Shown in pieces: positions 48,493 through 61,418 of a stretch of DNA of 64,000 nucleotides. The position numbers were made by a program, and so were the translations under genes. Numbering within the stretch: the stretch's first letter is position 1; every line of letters begins with the position of its first letter. Origin of the DNA: Liolophura sinensis. Taxonomy: Eukaryota > Mollusca > Polyplacophora > Chitonida > Chitonidae. The DNA lies in NCBI RefSeq assembly GCF_032854445.1, contig NC_088303.1, positions 5,711,501 to 5,775,500 of the forward strand, in the 5' to 3' direction. Under the pieces are notes generated by a model. It made no database searches. It was not told where the DNA came from and saw nothing but the letters and a program-made list of their open reading frames with translations.

Positions 48493-49308
48493 CTGAGACA
48501 CCCAAGACCGTCATCATTGTAACTAATAGATTTGTCATGCTTTCATCAAGCTGCATCTGAAACAGTTTTGTCCCGTTCAAATTTTTTACTCAACCTATTT
48601 TGGGGCATTTTGATTGGCAAACTAAGAACCCAGTTTGCAAATTTCTCCTGAGCATATCTTCTGCCACTTGTCTTGAAATTATGAAATGTGAAACTTTTGT
48701 GAAAGCAGTAAGTTGTGATTGTAGAGATGTAGAAAGCAGTAAGCGGCTGTTGTAGAGATGAAGAAAGTTAAAAGAATTTCTAGCCTGATGATGTAATCCA
48801 ACATGGCTGCCAAACTGTTTGTCCCAGTTGAATTTGTTTTAAGTTTCAGTACACTGCAAGAATAATTATTACAAACCTTCCAAGTGTGCCTAGCTATTTT
48901 TTAATGTTGTTGGCATCATGCTTCTTGCATTACATATTGCATTTTGCCACAAGCAAAAAATGCAATGTTCAAATTGCATTTTGTTCTTAATTGCATTTTG
49001 CAATTAATGTGATGTTACCATGACATGTCATCATTTAGTGACACTGCATCAAGTTTTTGTGCCAGTCATTAACAGTATTACAACAAGTTTTACCTCATGT
49101 ATTTAAATTTTTGTGTCAAATTTTTATTTTCAGTGACTAAATTTTGTACCCCGGATAAAGAAGTTATTATTGATTGATGTGTGGTGTATAATAATTAGCT
49201 TATTAAATGAGTAAGGTCTGATCAGCTCGCATTTCACTGTTTGCACTGCAGAAATAGAACTCGTCCACATTAGCTAGTATTCATTCAGTCACCTTTAATA
49301 ACGATACC

Positions 49309-49493
49309 GGGGCCCCGGGGCCAAGGGGGTTAGCATGCCAGCGAGGCGAAAGCCCTGTTCATGCTAACTACCTCTCAGGCTGTTTGTACTACCAACACCC
49401 TGCGGATGGGCATGGGTTTATTTCCACCGTAATGCTGTCCGCTGTCATATAAGTGGTATATTCTTGAGTCGAACACCAATCAGATAAATAAAT
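49309..49493 (+). mobile_element. V-SINE with head, internally shortened
   Basis: The head GGGGTTAGCATGCCAGCGAG, core CACCCTGCGGATGGGCATGG, AAGTGGTATATTCTTGAG and CACCAATCAGATAAATAAAT. Possible target-site duplication A(C/T)GATACC on both sides. Part of the core is deleted. Confidence 0.8.
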
Positions 49494-51469
49494 AATTATG
49501 ATACCATTACGTTTCGTATGTTGGAGCGAATTCTAATCTGATTTTGTGGCAGCAAATGATGTGATTTGCACTCTCATTTTTGGTCTCCTGACAAAACCTA
49601 CTTACCATACAGATAGGAAAATATCAGATTCCTGCATGTAGCTACAGTTGTAAAGATTCTGGGAAAAAGAGAGTAATGATATTAATCCTGATAAGAACAA
49701 CACGGTTTCAGCCAAGCTTCTGGAACCCCCAATAAGGGCTCAGTGCGTGCGTATGTAATCACTGAGAAAATGGCAGCCATTAGCCGATAATAAACAGCAG
49801 TTGAACTTCTGTTCAAACGGGTTATGATGCATGTGATACCTTTGTTCTATGTTAATGGAGCATTAGTCAGTCATGTGTATAACCCTCACCCAGTCTTTTG
49901 CTGCTGCTCCGGGTGATGTTGACTTCAGATCACTGATCCCGTGGAGTAGACCAGTAAAGGCTTACTTTGATCTTCTGCTACAATAGCATGAGTAAGTTTA
50001 GCTCTGATTGGGTCCAGCTGGTTTGATATCTTTTCAGATCTGATCTGACGATAAACTTGTGTTTTATAAAACCAGAAGTTTGAGCTAGAAGGCATCAGCA
50101 GATGGGTGTGGCATTGATACTTTTTGTTCTCGTCTCCTCACAGAGTATTTCTCAAGTTCTTCTGTTAGTTGTTCCTCTTGTTTTGCTCCTTTCTATAATT
50201 TTTTGGAATTATTGACATCCTTTCTTTTATCGCCACTGATTCCTCTATCTTTTAGCATGGGCTAATCTCGTACAGTAAAAAGCATTGGAGCAATATGACT
50301 AATGCTTTACTAGGAATGCCATAACCAATGCTTATTTGTTCTTTACAAAAAATTGTTTGAAATCAAAATTTTTTGTTTGATAGGTGATAGATGTTGTATT
50401 GTAAAATATTTCACTTATGGAATTGCAGGAAAAAAGGGTGCAACTGAAAAAGAATGAAAAAAAGTGTACACATTTCAATCTATATATTTTCAGTGTAGAT
50501 ATATGCCTGTGTTGTACCGGCAGTCTACAGTGTACATACTGTAATAGGCTTACGGTCCTTGTCATTTGACTTGTGCATACATGTACATCATGGTGTTCTA
50601 CTCTCATTCTTCAACCTTTTTGCATGTTTGCGTGGTGTTTATTCAAGCATATTCTAAAGGCTTTATTGTGTGTTGAGTGATGAAATTATGCTTTTTGTGA
50701 TGCCCTAAACTGGTCAATCCAACCAACATTGGTTTATCTACAAAATCAAATGTGCTTAAATTGCACTGAAAGTTGCTCCTTCACATGGGCAATTAGTTAT
50801 TTGTTTTATATTATCTGTAGCCTCTCCACTCCACTGCAGTAGTCATGTATATGTTGTATTTGATATTAGTCTGTGAAATGTTTAGGACAAGATTTTGATC
50901 AGTAGCTTTGTTACATGAAGGTTAAGATCTAAACATATGGCAGAAAAATTGCAGGCTTATTGCTAAGCCGTAACCATTCATTCAGCTCAAATTTACAGCT
51001 ATATAATTGAAAACTTACAGCATAGATAGGAAAACCAGAGCAGCGACGACAGTGTGATAGCTGGCTAATAGTCACGTGTAACTGGTGAAATACAGGCTGT
51101 TGTCAGTTTACTTCAGTCAGGGTTTTATTCTAACTGTTCATGTAAATGCATAAATAGTAACAATTTACTCGCCACCTAAACCAAATGGTTTACAAGAATG
51201 TCTCAGAACTGTTTCAGGCCAGGTGTGAGGTTCAGTCCTGCCTAAAGTCTCATGACAAGATACATTGTCAAGGCCATTTGGACAGATTGAATCAATAATA
51301 ATTAAATTAAGAACTACTTTCAAAGTTTTTGTTTGTTGTCGTTAACAAGGCTTTTGATATCCCAGACCATAGTTGTGTTATTTGGGTATGACAGCTAGGA
51401 CTTCCAGACTGTACATTTAGTTCCTGTTTGGTTTGTCCCGTTGTCAGCTATATGGCTGTATCGTATCCA

Positions 51470-53130
51470 GCAACATTTTTTGCTGTATCTTCCTGACTGT
51501 TCTTTCATTGACTGATAACTCCAGCAACATTTTTGCTATATAATTCCAGACTGTTCTTTTGTTGACTGATTTCTCCAACAGCATGTTTTGCTGTATCATG
51601 CAGGCTGTTCTTTTTTAGACTAATTACTCCAACAGTACCTTTGCTGTATCATGCAGGCTGTTCTTTTTTAGACTAATTACTCTAACAGTACCTTTGCTCT
51701 ATCTTCCAGGCTGTTCTTTTTTTGACTGATTACTCCAACAGTATTTTTGCTGTATCTTCCAGGCTGTTCTTTTTTGGACTGATTACTTCAGCAACATTTT
51801 TTGGTGTTCAATTCAAAACTGTTCTTTTTTTGACTGATTATACCAACAGCATTTTTTGCTGTATCTTGCTGACTGTTCTTTTTTTAACTGATTACTCCAA
51901 CAGTATCCTTGCTGTATCTTCTTGATTGTTATTTTTTAGCCTGATTACTCCAACAGTATCTTTGCTGTATCATCCAGACTGTTCTTTTGTTGACTGATTA
52001 CTCCAACAGTATTTTTTGCTGTTTAATTCAAGACTGCTCTTTTTTTGACTGATTACACCAACAGCATTTTTTGCTGTATCTTGCTGACTGTTCCTTTTTT
52101 GACTGATTACTCCAACAGTAGCCTTGCTTGTATCTTCTTGATTGTTCTTTTTTTGACTGATTACTCCAACAGTATCTTTGCTGTATCATCCAGACTGTTC
52201 TTTTGTTGACTGATTACTCCAACAGTATCTTTGCTGTATCATCCAGACTGTTCTTTTGTTGACTGATTACTCCAGCAGTATCTTTGCTGTATCTTCCAGA
52301 CTGTTCGATTGTTGACTGATTACTCCAACAGTATTTTTTGGTGTTTAATTCAAGACTGCTCTTTTTTTGACTGATTACACCAACAGCATTTTTTGCTGTA
52401 TCTTGCTGACTGTTCCTTTTTTGACTGATTACTCCAACAGTAGCCTTGCTTGTATCTTCTTGATTGTTCTTTTTTTGACTGATTACTCCAACCGTATCTT
52501 TGCTGTATCATCCAGACTGTTCTTTTATTGACTGATTACTCCAACAGTATCTTTGCTGTATCACCCAGACTGTTCTTTTTTGACTGATTACTCCAATAGT
52601 GTCCTGGCTGTATCTTCCAGGCTGTTCTTTTTTGGACTGATCACTCCAGAAGTATTCTTGCTGTATCTTCCTGATTGTTCTTTAGTTGACTGATTGCTCC
52701 AACTGTATCTTTGCTGTAACACCCAGACTGTTCTTTTGTTGACTGATTACTCCAACAATATTTTTGCTGTATCTTCCTGACTATTCTTTTGTTGACTGAT
52801 TACTCCAACAGTATCCATGCTGTATCTTCCAGGCTGTTCTTTTTTGGACTGATTACTCCAAAAGTATCCTTGCTGTTCTTTCCTGACTGATTGCTCCAAC
52901 TGTATCTTTGCTGTATCTTCCAGACTGTTCGATTGTTGACTGATTACTCCAACAATATTTTTGCTGTATCTTCTTGACTATTCTTTTGTTAACTGATTAC
53001 TCCAACAATAGTTTGCTGTATCTTCCAGACTGTTCTGTTGTTGACTGATTACTACAACAGTATTTTTGCTGTATTGTCCAGGCTGTTCTTTTATTGACTG
53101 ATTACTCCAACAATATTTTTGCTGTATTTT
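51470..53130. repeat. Minisatellite, about 53-bp unit, some 31 copies, with higher-order structure
   Basis: Units of the form TGACTGATTACTCCAACAGT, ATTTTTGCTGTATCTTCCAG, GCTGTTCTTTTTT. A six-unit block recurs with a 320-bp period: GTAGCCTTGCTTGTATCTTC occurs at about 52118 and 52438 with matching neighbours. Degraded units trail on to about 53320. The 140-codon - strand frame at 52978-53400 starts in flanking sequence and runs into the array, so it is not counted as a gene. Confidence 0.95.
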
Positions 53131-53438
53131 CCTGACTGCAGCCCCTTTTGTTGGATTTTCCAGACACATCCTTTGTTGACTGGTTACTCCAGCAACCCCT
53201 TTTCCTTTATCCTCCATATTGCTTTTTTGCTGGTTATACTCAAGCAGCTCCCATTTGTTGGATCTTCCAGACTTCTTTTTTTGACATGCTATACTCTCTT
53301 GGTCTTTTCTTCTAAAGGTGATCAATAAAGTGTTGAATGTTGATATTGCTTTAATCATGAGTTCCTGTCTATACTGAGTACTTGCCTCTGACATAAACAT
53401 GGCGAGCTGTTTATGTGATGGTGTTTCAGTTTAATTAT

Positions 53439-53470
53439 TTTATTTATTTGATTGTTGTTTAACATCCATA
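53439..53470 (-). mobile_element. SINE tail remnant
   Basis: TTTATTTATTTGATTGTTGT then TTAACATCC is the reversed V-SINE tail; nothing further of the core is recognisable. Confidence 0.4.
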
Positions 53471-55224
53471 ACTAAAAACTTCCAGGTAATAATCTTATAT
53501 AGCTGAACTATCTGGCAGAACCAGTCAAATACTAAGTATTTTATTGTTTCATGCTCCTCTTCACCACATAGACTGCATGGAGAAGGTATCCGCTTTCTTC
53601 TCCTGCTATTAAAGTGCATGGCATTGTGGCTCTAGTCTATATCCCTGCAGGCACATTGATTACCATACAATATGTGTTTTCGTCTGGGCAGGTTTGTTTG
53701 TGGGCTATTGCCCACGCTTAGAGCATAAATTCTGATCCAGTGTTTGTCAGTATTAGGAACAAATAGGATTCTGAACAATGACTGTGTGCACGGTGTCGGA
53801 TTATGAAGTATCGATCTGGGCTGAATGTAATACATGCACATGTACGGCAAATTCTGCATCACTTGGTAACATGGGTAACATAATGTTGGAGGTTCTCATT
53901 TCTAAATACCTAAAATATACATGTAGACAGCTACAGTGTTTGGATCGTTTTCTTACTAAATTACAGTAAAATACATCCACAATGTAATACACAGTCTGAC
54001 TGAATTCTAAGTAGGACACTTCCACAGCATTATTAACTATGGGTTTCATTTTATCTATTTATTATAGCTACATGTACAACAAGCAGTTCTAAATATTGGC
54101 CTCTCTGTCTGTCTGTCTGTTGGTCTGTCGGCCGGGGTTCAGATTTGTTTAATATCTGATCTTTACATGTGGGCAATTTAATCATTTCTTTTCCCCAGGT
54201 AATGTATGGAATTTTCATGTACCTGTGCATTTAAGATCTTGTCTGTGTGTGTCAGTGCATTGTTCCCAGGTGTGTTGTACAGGTACTTGGGGCACTATAT
54301 GGCAAAACATCTCCTTGTTGATCGATTGAGCAAGGGTTCTACAGCATTGACGCTGCGTTTAATTCGTTTAACAGCGTTAATGGTGATCAAAATTACATTG
54401 GTTCGAAAAGCAAAATTTAATGAACTAACAAATGTAGAGAATTTTAATATGCACATGTACGTTGTAAATGTGTCACATGCTAAATATACTAAAATTCATA
54501 CCTTAAACAAACTCAGTTTGAGGGGCTACAAAATTATTGAATCAGTAAACAAACTTTTGTCAGAATCAGATGATATTTCAATATCTGTTAATATTGCAAC
54601 CACCAACAAACCACAGTGAAGGAATTTGTATGTATGCAAAACTTGAACAGATCCTGGGTTTGGAACTTGATTAAACAAATGAATACGCCTATAGCACACA
54701 ATATGTTATCCAAATCAGAAAATATAGGAGCAATTATTGCACTGTAATAAGTGACAAATGAGAATCACAGAACTCTACATGAACCTGCAACCTGAGGGAC
54801 GAATTATTCTTCCTCGGGTATGACTCATTAGAGAGCTCGGTCATGGAAGCCCTCATGAGATTATATTCAGATGCTAGTGGTTACAAGTATGGTTGATTTA
54901 AGGTAGTCAGAATGATGTAATGTGATGTAATATGATGCTTATCAAAACATTCTGCACCGTTGAGCACCATTCATTCCCATCACGATACAGTACTGCATGA
55001 TTAATCTGAAAAAGTGACACAGACTGCATCGACCCAGTGATTGACGCTCAGCAATTACAACCAAGCAGGCCTACACCTTAATTGATCTGTTTCTAATCAG
55101 AAGCGATGGTGTGTGTAGTACGCATATTTGTGTGCATTTGTTTAATGGCTGTTCACCTAGCTGGCTCATTGTTCTGACTGCTGTATATGACGGTGAGGAA
55201 TCGGGGAAGTGGTAGGATAGCTGA

Positions 55225-55249
55225 GGGTGGGGTGGCAGTGGGGGGTGGG
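55225..55249 (+). other. G-quadruplex-capable tract
   Basis: Four G runs (3, 4, 6 and 3) separated by loops of 1, 7 and 1 bases fit the standard G-quadruplex pattern. Any role is unknown. Confidence 0.5.
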
Positions 55250-57934
55250 AGGTGAGTAAAGTGGAGTTAAATGTGCCTGCATAAATCACTGAGTTGATGT
55301 GTGACTGGCTATCATTCATTACCCTCTGTTATGTGACAGTTTGATGAATATCTACTTTACCAAAACATGTATGTTGCATTTTTTTATCAGCCTGCTGAAC
55401 AGTCCCAAGTTGTAGTACATGTGTGTTGTTAATGACTTTATTCTGGTTTTCATTGCTAGTATATTTTGTCTCTTTGTCTGAGTAGCTTGTAGCCAAATAC
55501 TACTCCAATCAGATGAAAGCTGGTAATAAATTTATTGTATTTACATGTATGTGCGTATCTGAAGAACAAGATATACATGTAAAATATTCTCCCAAATTTG
55601 TAGAAGTGGATGTTTGTATTAATGTTTGATTGAAGTTTGTTTGCTACCATGAAATTGAAGGAAAGGAACAGTTATTGTGACTCAAAAGCATCTGTTTAAT
55701 TTTGTTTTAATTACAAGTTAATTTATTAAGGAAATATGAACTCATGCATGAAAATTCCCATTATTTAATTGTAACTTACATAGTTAGCAAAGATAAATAA
55801 GACATTTTGAAAGAATACCAAGTTCAGATGAAAGTTCAGATGAAACTATAGCTTTTATCTTGTCAGGAGTCCGGTCAGTTAAATAAATAATTAAAATACA
55901 CCGGTGGAGGTAAATTACATATAGTCTTCAAGAATATCAAAGACATTAACAGAATTATTTCTATAAAATGTTTGCTCTATTAAATGAGCATAATTAAAAC
56001 ATCTCTATTTTTTTTAAAAACAATTTGGGATAACTGGGTGCCCATATATTTTAGTTATGGGCAGCATTAGTTAAGCGACTTCTAAATTTACATATACAAG
56101 TATACCTTCAGTGCAGAAGCACATGTATTAATTAGTAATTATCCAAGCCTCTTTGTGTAAAATGAATGTATTTATGGAGAATATGATGAATTCATGAGGT
56201 ATTCATCTGAAGAGTCGGAGATAATTACTGTCAAGTGTACATATTGAGGAAAATACTCAGTATACATGTATCTAGTTGGCCTGGCCATCAGGTTTGTATT
56301 GAAGTATTGAATTTTTAATGTAGCGGTAATAACACATACAGGGGCATGTTAGCAGGCATGCACTGGGTTGACAAGTGTTCATATTCCTCTTAGTGGATGG
56401 CATAACTGTGGTAACACCTGGGACGGCATTGTGCATGAAGTGTGTATACTCTCCAGGGATATGTGATGGCATAATAGACACAGCTAGCACTCTGTTAGCA
56501 CCCAATGTCTGACAGTTTTCCAGAGCTCATGAACTGTTTGTTACTGCAAACCAACTCCACATCTCGTGGTTTACTGCAAAGGCAGACAAATTACATGCTG
56601 GATAACCTGGACATGGGCTAGCAACCATCAGAGTTTATTGATCCACATCTTCATGCTGACCAAGTTTCAGTTCAGATGCAGTAAAAGTCCTCTTTCTCAG
56701 ATGGCAGAAGCCTATAACCCTGACTGCCAAAATCGCTACAGCTGTGAGTTCATTCTCCATGCACTAACTGGGACATACATGCATTTGAAGGAATACAAGC
56801 AGACACCAGTGAAATGATCAATGGGGGAACACAACACATCAGCAAGGGAGATCGTGAAAACGGTTAACGACATCCTGTGGATTTTAAGGCTTTAAACTGT
56901 ACTGGATTAGAATGAGACAAGCGTCATTTAAGCTGTTATTGATCTTAGTGACATGCTAGCGTGATATTTAATGTTGAAAATCTGCAAGAAACCGCTATGG
57001 ATAATCTGTTGGCTGACTGCTGTACGATGCGACCATAGCTTGTGTGAAGAAGATGCCCTCATTTCAGCAGGATTGCATTATGTATGCAGCCAATGCCGGA
57101 AAAGATTGCTGACAATCCCTTCAGGGAAGAAGTGATGAGATCTTTATCAGTGTGGTATTAAGGAAATTACTTGTATTCAAAATTTCTGTCAAGGAGATGG
57201 CTTACTGTGTGTTCCATTGATTTGTGAACGGTAAGTGTGGAGCAGCTTTAGTGAATCAGAACTGGTGACAGAGTGCATGAATGCTGTTGTCAACCATTGT
57301 CCTCCTAGGAACAAGTGAAAACTCGTCAAATTTTTTGTCAAGTCTGGTGCACATTGAAGATGGCTTACATATGATGAGCGGTCGGTTTGGACGCTCCAGA
57401 CTCTTACAGCTTCGCATGTCTGTGATGGTCTGTCAGCCCGTCATGTTATCATACATGTCTTGTCTGATGTGCGCCAATATAAGGCAGGAAAAAAGGTGTG
57501 ATTTTGTTGGAGGAGGAAATTACTAGCGCGAGTTAATAGCCATAATACTGTGAACTGAAGTGACAGACAACTGATTGGTGTCCCTGCATTTTGGCTTCGC
57601 CAGTCAACAAGGTCATCCCGAACTACATGTAGCAGAATAAATTGCTGTACTTAACGAGAGCTTTGCACTGGATCTTGTGTCTACAGGAACTGCGCAGGCC
57701 AGTTATTGTGTCAGAGCAGCCATTGTGGGACCTGAGACAGCCATTTTAAACCAGAAAACCAAGCAGATATTGGCAGTTGATCTCATGTTGTTATTCAAGA
57801 TATGAAGTCTTGTATTACTCTGTAGAATGTTCATGTGTAGTTGGGATTGGTTGTCTCCCCTTACGTGACGGGTGTATGAGCAGCCTGGGTAGGGTAAGGC
57901 GATGGTGTATGGGTGCTCGCGCTCTCCCGCGACC

Positions 57935-58049
57935 ATGATTGAGGACCTGTCAGTAGATCTTGACTTCTCGAATGAAGAGGATGATGAGGAATATATACAG
58001 CTGCAGGAGATACATCGGGACGAGTCCACCTGTCCACTTCTGCAGCATG
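57935..58049 (+). CDS. Likely alternative first coding exon
   Basis: ATG in context GACCATGA opens 38 codons (MIEDLSVDLDFSNEEDDEEY, then IQLQEIHRDE...LLQH) to a CATG|GTAAGC donor in phase 1. The upstream frame is stopped at 57890, and a second in-frame ATG lies at 57902. The exon is very acidic. It ends in the same phase as 45284-45906, so both could splice to the same downstream exon, giving long and short N-termini of one protein. Being the start of a separate gene is equally open. No family is recognised. Confidence 0.5.
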
Positions 58050-58407
58050 GTAAGCTAAGTCTCCTGTCTGATTAACCCATGTACCTGTAATCTCTTCAGC
58101 TTACACCTCAATCTCACCTCTGAAACCACTGGCATATTACTCACTTCTTACATATCTGATCCTTTTGTCTCGCATGTGCAGCTGGACTTAAGAAGCCCCT
58201 GGTCTCTGACATAGATGTATCTGACCTGTTATGTATGACAATTTTTTCTTGTGACATGTCTCCATGATCTCTTAATACACCTAGGGCTTGTGAAATCTGT
58301 ATAACGTCAGAAACCTTAATTTGTCTCCAGATGACAATTTGACACTTATGACAGTTAAGTGTACACGTATGTATCTAAGCAGACATGTCTCTCACCTCTG
58401 ACATTTC

Positions 58408-58429
58408 TGACCTCTGACCTCTCTGACCT
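58408..58429 (-). promoter_or_regulatory. Nuclear-receptor-type half-site cluster (DR1 and DR3)
   Basis: Three perfect TGACCT half-sites (AGGTCA on the - strand) at 58408-58413, 58415-58420 and 58424-58429, spaced by 1 and 3 bases. DR1 and DR3 suit RXR-type receptor dimers. They lie in a longer stretch (58380-58490) rich in CTGAC and GACAT words, so they may only reflect local repetition. Confidence 0.3.
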
Positions 58430-59829
58430 AACATGTCCTACCTCGGACACAACGGACACACGTCAGACGTCAGATATTTCTGACATGCATACAGTATCAC
58501 ACTAGGTTCCTTGTTTCTCGTCACTCCTGGCACAACTGGGGCAGAACTTCACGCAGGAATGCTGTGATATCAGAGGAAGATGTTCAGATCATATATATGT
58601 ATGTACGGCCAAGATGGGTGCATCATATGCTTATAACATAGATTCCAACTGTCATGTGTAGGCTTGAATTCAAACATAAACTGATTTTAAAAAATGACTT
58701 GTTCTTTGACACTCACATTGTTAAATCGCTGAATGTTTACACATTATATATACCAATTGGCACACAAAGTAAAGATCATTCTTTGGCTGTTTGTGTCATT
58801 TTGGTATGTTTGGTAAGTTAAAAACAAAACCATAGCCCACTTTATAGAAGATTTCAGATCGGTACATAAGATTGTCAGGAAGCTAATCCATTTAAGTGTT
58901 CCATTATGAGTGTTTCACTTATAACAAAACTGGGACATGGTTAGCCTTAAAGCTTTATGAAAAGGAAATTTATGACGCTGGTAGTTGAGCTTTTGGCAAA
59001 AACTACATGTACAGATTATCAACTGCAGCCATCAGAGAATGCATTTGCAATTTTGCATTTTCAGATAGCAGCTGTGCTGCAAGGTAGAGTTGAATACCAG
59101 TTTTATGTCTTTACATGAAGTCTTTTGAATTGGACATATTGCACAGTGTATGTTAAGTTTTCTGTCACATTATTGACACCAGTACTCATGCAAAAGTTTG
59201 CAGACATTTTTGACATTTTTTCTGTGCATGTTCACCTCTGACTTGTGACATGTCTTTGACCAGAGTGACATCTCCGACCATTTGGACAGGCTCTCAGCCG
59301 ACCTCTGACATCATAAATTTGCCATTTATGCCTTTTAGCCATATGGTTTCAGTTGATATCTTTCATCAGTGATCTCTTTAAACTATATATAAGACTGTGA
59401 AGATTGTTTGCATCTGTCTATGGGATTCACATGATTGCATGAAATTGAAGACACAATGGGCACAGCATTGATGAAGGATTTATATATGATAACCAACGAT
59501 TGCGTTTCATGTGTGCGCCCAAACCCACGTGCGTCTGCTCCAGCTGCCTCACAAACGCTGGTGATATGTTCAGCTTCATCAAGGTTTGCCCAGATTCCCC
59601 ACCACTTACAGTTGTACAAGCACATGTACCATAAGATAAGTGCTGGATTTTTTTGATGATAACATGCAGTTTTTCAGTTGTTGGTATTGTGGTAACTAGG
59701 CGTCAGTCTAGGTGTAACTGGACGCTTAAATAGGCCATGTGACATCTGTTTAGCTTTGCCTATTTCTTATGGAAGGCTTCTGGAATACAGAGCAATCAGT
59801 AATAACTTGGAAAATGTATGCTGACCACT
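58430..59829. other. Intron-like sequence
   Basis: No exon, RNA gene or mobile element is recognised. A second patch rich in CTGAC and GACAT words occurs at 59225-59312. Confidence 0.4.
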
Positions 59830-60165
59830 TTGTTCACCTAGTGGTAAGAGCATCTGACTCGAAGTCAGGAGACCCTGGGATCAAACCTGGGTTGTGCCGT
59901 AAAAAATGGCACTTGTTACAGCTTCACTTTGCAGTCAGCACTGAGAGGTTAGAACAAGGAAACACCACTGGTTGGCTATATGTCAGTATAATGTGACTGT
60001 TTGGGGAGATACATAAAGCATTCATGTAATACTCCAGTGGCAGCACGACGGTGGCATGGACTCGCCCTGCCACAAGAAGACACAGTATGTACAAAAACAT
60101 TGAACAACTCATCATCATCATATGACTGAAAAATTGTTAGGTACACTGTAAAAACCTAAGCATGC
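59830..60165 (+). mobile_element. tRNA-derived SINE, family 2, with tRNA-like head
   Basis: CACCTAGTGGTAAGAGCATC, TGACTCGAAGTCAGGAG and GGGATCAAACCTGGGTTGTG read like a tRNA from D arm to T arm, with a 5-bp anticodon stem and CGA at the anticodon place. The T stem does not pair and no acceptor stem forms, so this is a SINE head. The 3' end CTGAAAAATTGTTAGGTACA is the family-2 tail. Confidence 0.75.
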
Positions 60166-60574
60166 ATAGATGACATGTATGTCAAAAAAGAGAATGGACA
60201 CATTTATCTCTTTTGTCATTAAAATATTATCAGTTGCAGAACTGAATCAGCTTTTGGCAAGAATTTCTGTAATATCATGCTATTATTATGGTTACTCAGC
60301 AGCAGGATTATTTCAGTGTCTGTCACTGTCATGAGTTTGCTCCACGGAAGTCAAACGTCAACTTTCAAGCTAAAGGTACTGGACAAGGGCTAGTAATAAG
60401 CAGCTCTATTTTGCCACCCACTGCAGAAAATGTTTATAAAGGGTGATAATTTTTCAGCTGTTTGGATATTTTTGATTTTACCGTATGAGTTGTCTCCCTT
60501 TAGTCTGCACACATTATTGAGCTTATGCTATCAAGCCGACCTAAAATAAAAAATTTTCCCACCTTGCCGATGGA

Positions 60575-61037
60575 CCTAAAGTGTGGAATCTTGTCTCAAC
60601 AACTTACCTAATGTGTGGAATCTTGTCTCAACAACTTACCTAAAGTGTGGAATCTTGTCTCAACAACTTACCTAAAGTGTGGAATCTTGTCTCAACAACT
60701 TACCTAAAGTGTGGAATCTTGTCTCAACAACTTACCTAAAGTGTGGAATCTTGTCTCAACAACTTACCTAAAGTGTGGAATCTTGTCTCAACAACTTACC
60801 TAAAGTGTGGAATCTTGTCTCAACAACTTACCTAAAGTGTGGAATCTTGTCTCAACAACTTACCTAAAGTGTGGAATCTTGTCTCAACAACTTACCTAAA
60901 GTGTGGAATCTTGTCTCAACAACTTACCTAAAGTGTGGAATCTTGTCTCAACAACTTACCTAAAGTGTGGAATCTTGTCTCAACAACTTACCTAAAGTGT
61001 GGAATCTTGTCTCAACAACTTACCTAAAGTGTGGAAT
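60575..61037. repeat. Minisatellite, 32-bp unit, 14 nearly identical copies
   Basis: Fourteen exact-length 32-bp units (CCTAAAGTGTGGAATCTTGT plus CTCAACAACTTA) and a partial one. The only difference seen is one base in the second unit (CCTAATG). This uniformity implies recent expansion or homogenisation. Every unit carries AGGTAAGT on the - strand. Confidence 0.97.
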
Positions 61038-61418
61038 TTCATCACATTGTTTTGCAAACTCTTCTAAAGTGTGAATTTGGTGAGGTGGCATGCAAAGCTA
61101 TTTAAAATGTAGATGTTTTGGGGCTTTAGAAGTATAATTTTATCAGTCGATACAAAATAATGTTCTCAGAATATGCTTGAAAAAACACCCTGCAAACATG
61201 TGAAAAGGTTGAAGAATTACATTAAGTTACTTGTAAACATGTGATTTGTGGATGTGAAGAAGTTGTTTGCAAACATTTCTACATGGTGGATCAGTTGATT
61301 CCAGCATATCTATAAAACTGTTTTTGCAAACTTATATTGTCAAAAGACATATAGATATAGTCAAGAGACAAGTAAGCGTTCAAAAATTCTAAATGTTCAC
61401 ATGCAAGTTCCTTACAGT

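Larger units (their letters stand above)
45907..57900. other. Long intron or gene-poor region, 12 kb
   Basis: No exon is recognised. It holds a palindrome (47247-47314), two SINEs (48340-48492, 49309-49493), the 53-bp minisatellite, a SINE tail at 53439 and a G-rich tract at 55225. The 137-codon + frame at 54206-54619 has no splice or family support. Confidence 0.5.

Noticed and set aside
52978-53400. 140-codon minus-strand gene
   Set aside because: Runs from unique sequence into the 53-bp array, whose unit is not a multiple of three; no family resemblance.
54206-54619. 137-codon plus-strand open frame
   Set aside because: No recognisable domain and no supporting splice sites; it may be chance in AT-rich DNA.
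59838-59905. tRNA-Ser(CGA) gene
   Set aside because: The anticodon arm pairs, but the T stem and acceptor stem do not, there is no long variable arm as tRNA-Ser needs, and a SINE body and tail follow.
60575-61037. CRISPR-like regular repeats of 32 bp
   Set aside because: Units abut directly with no spacers and the context is an animal genome; this is a tandem minisatellite.
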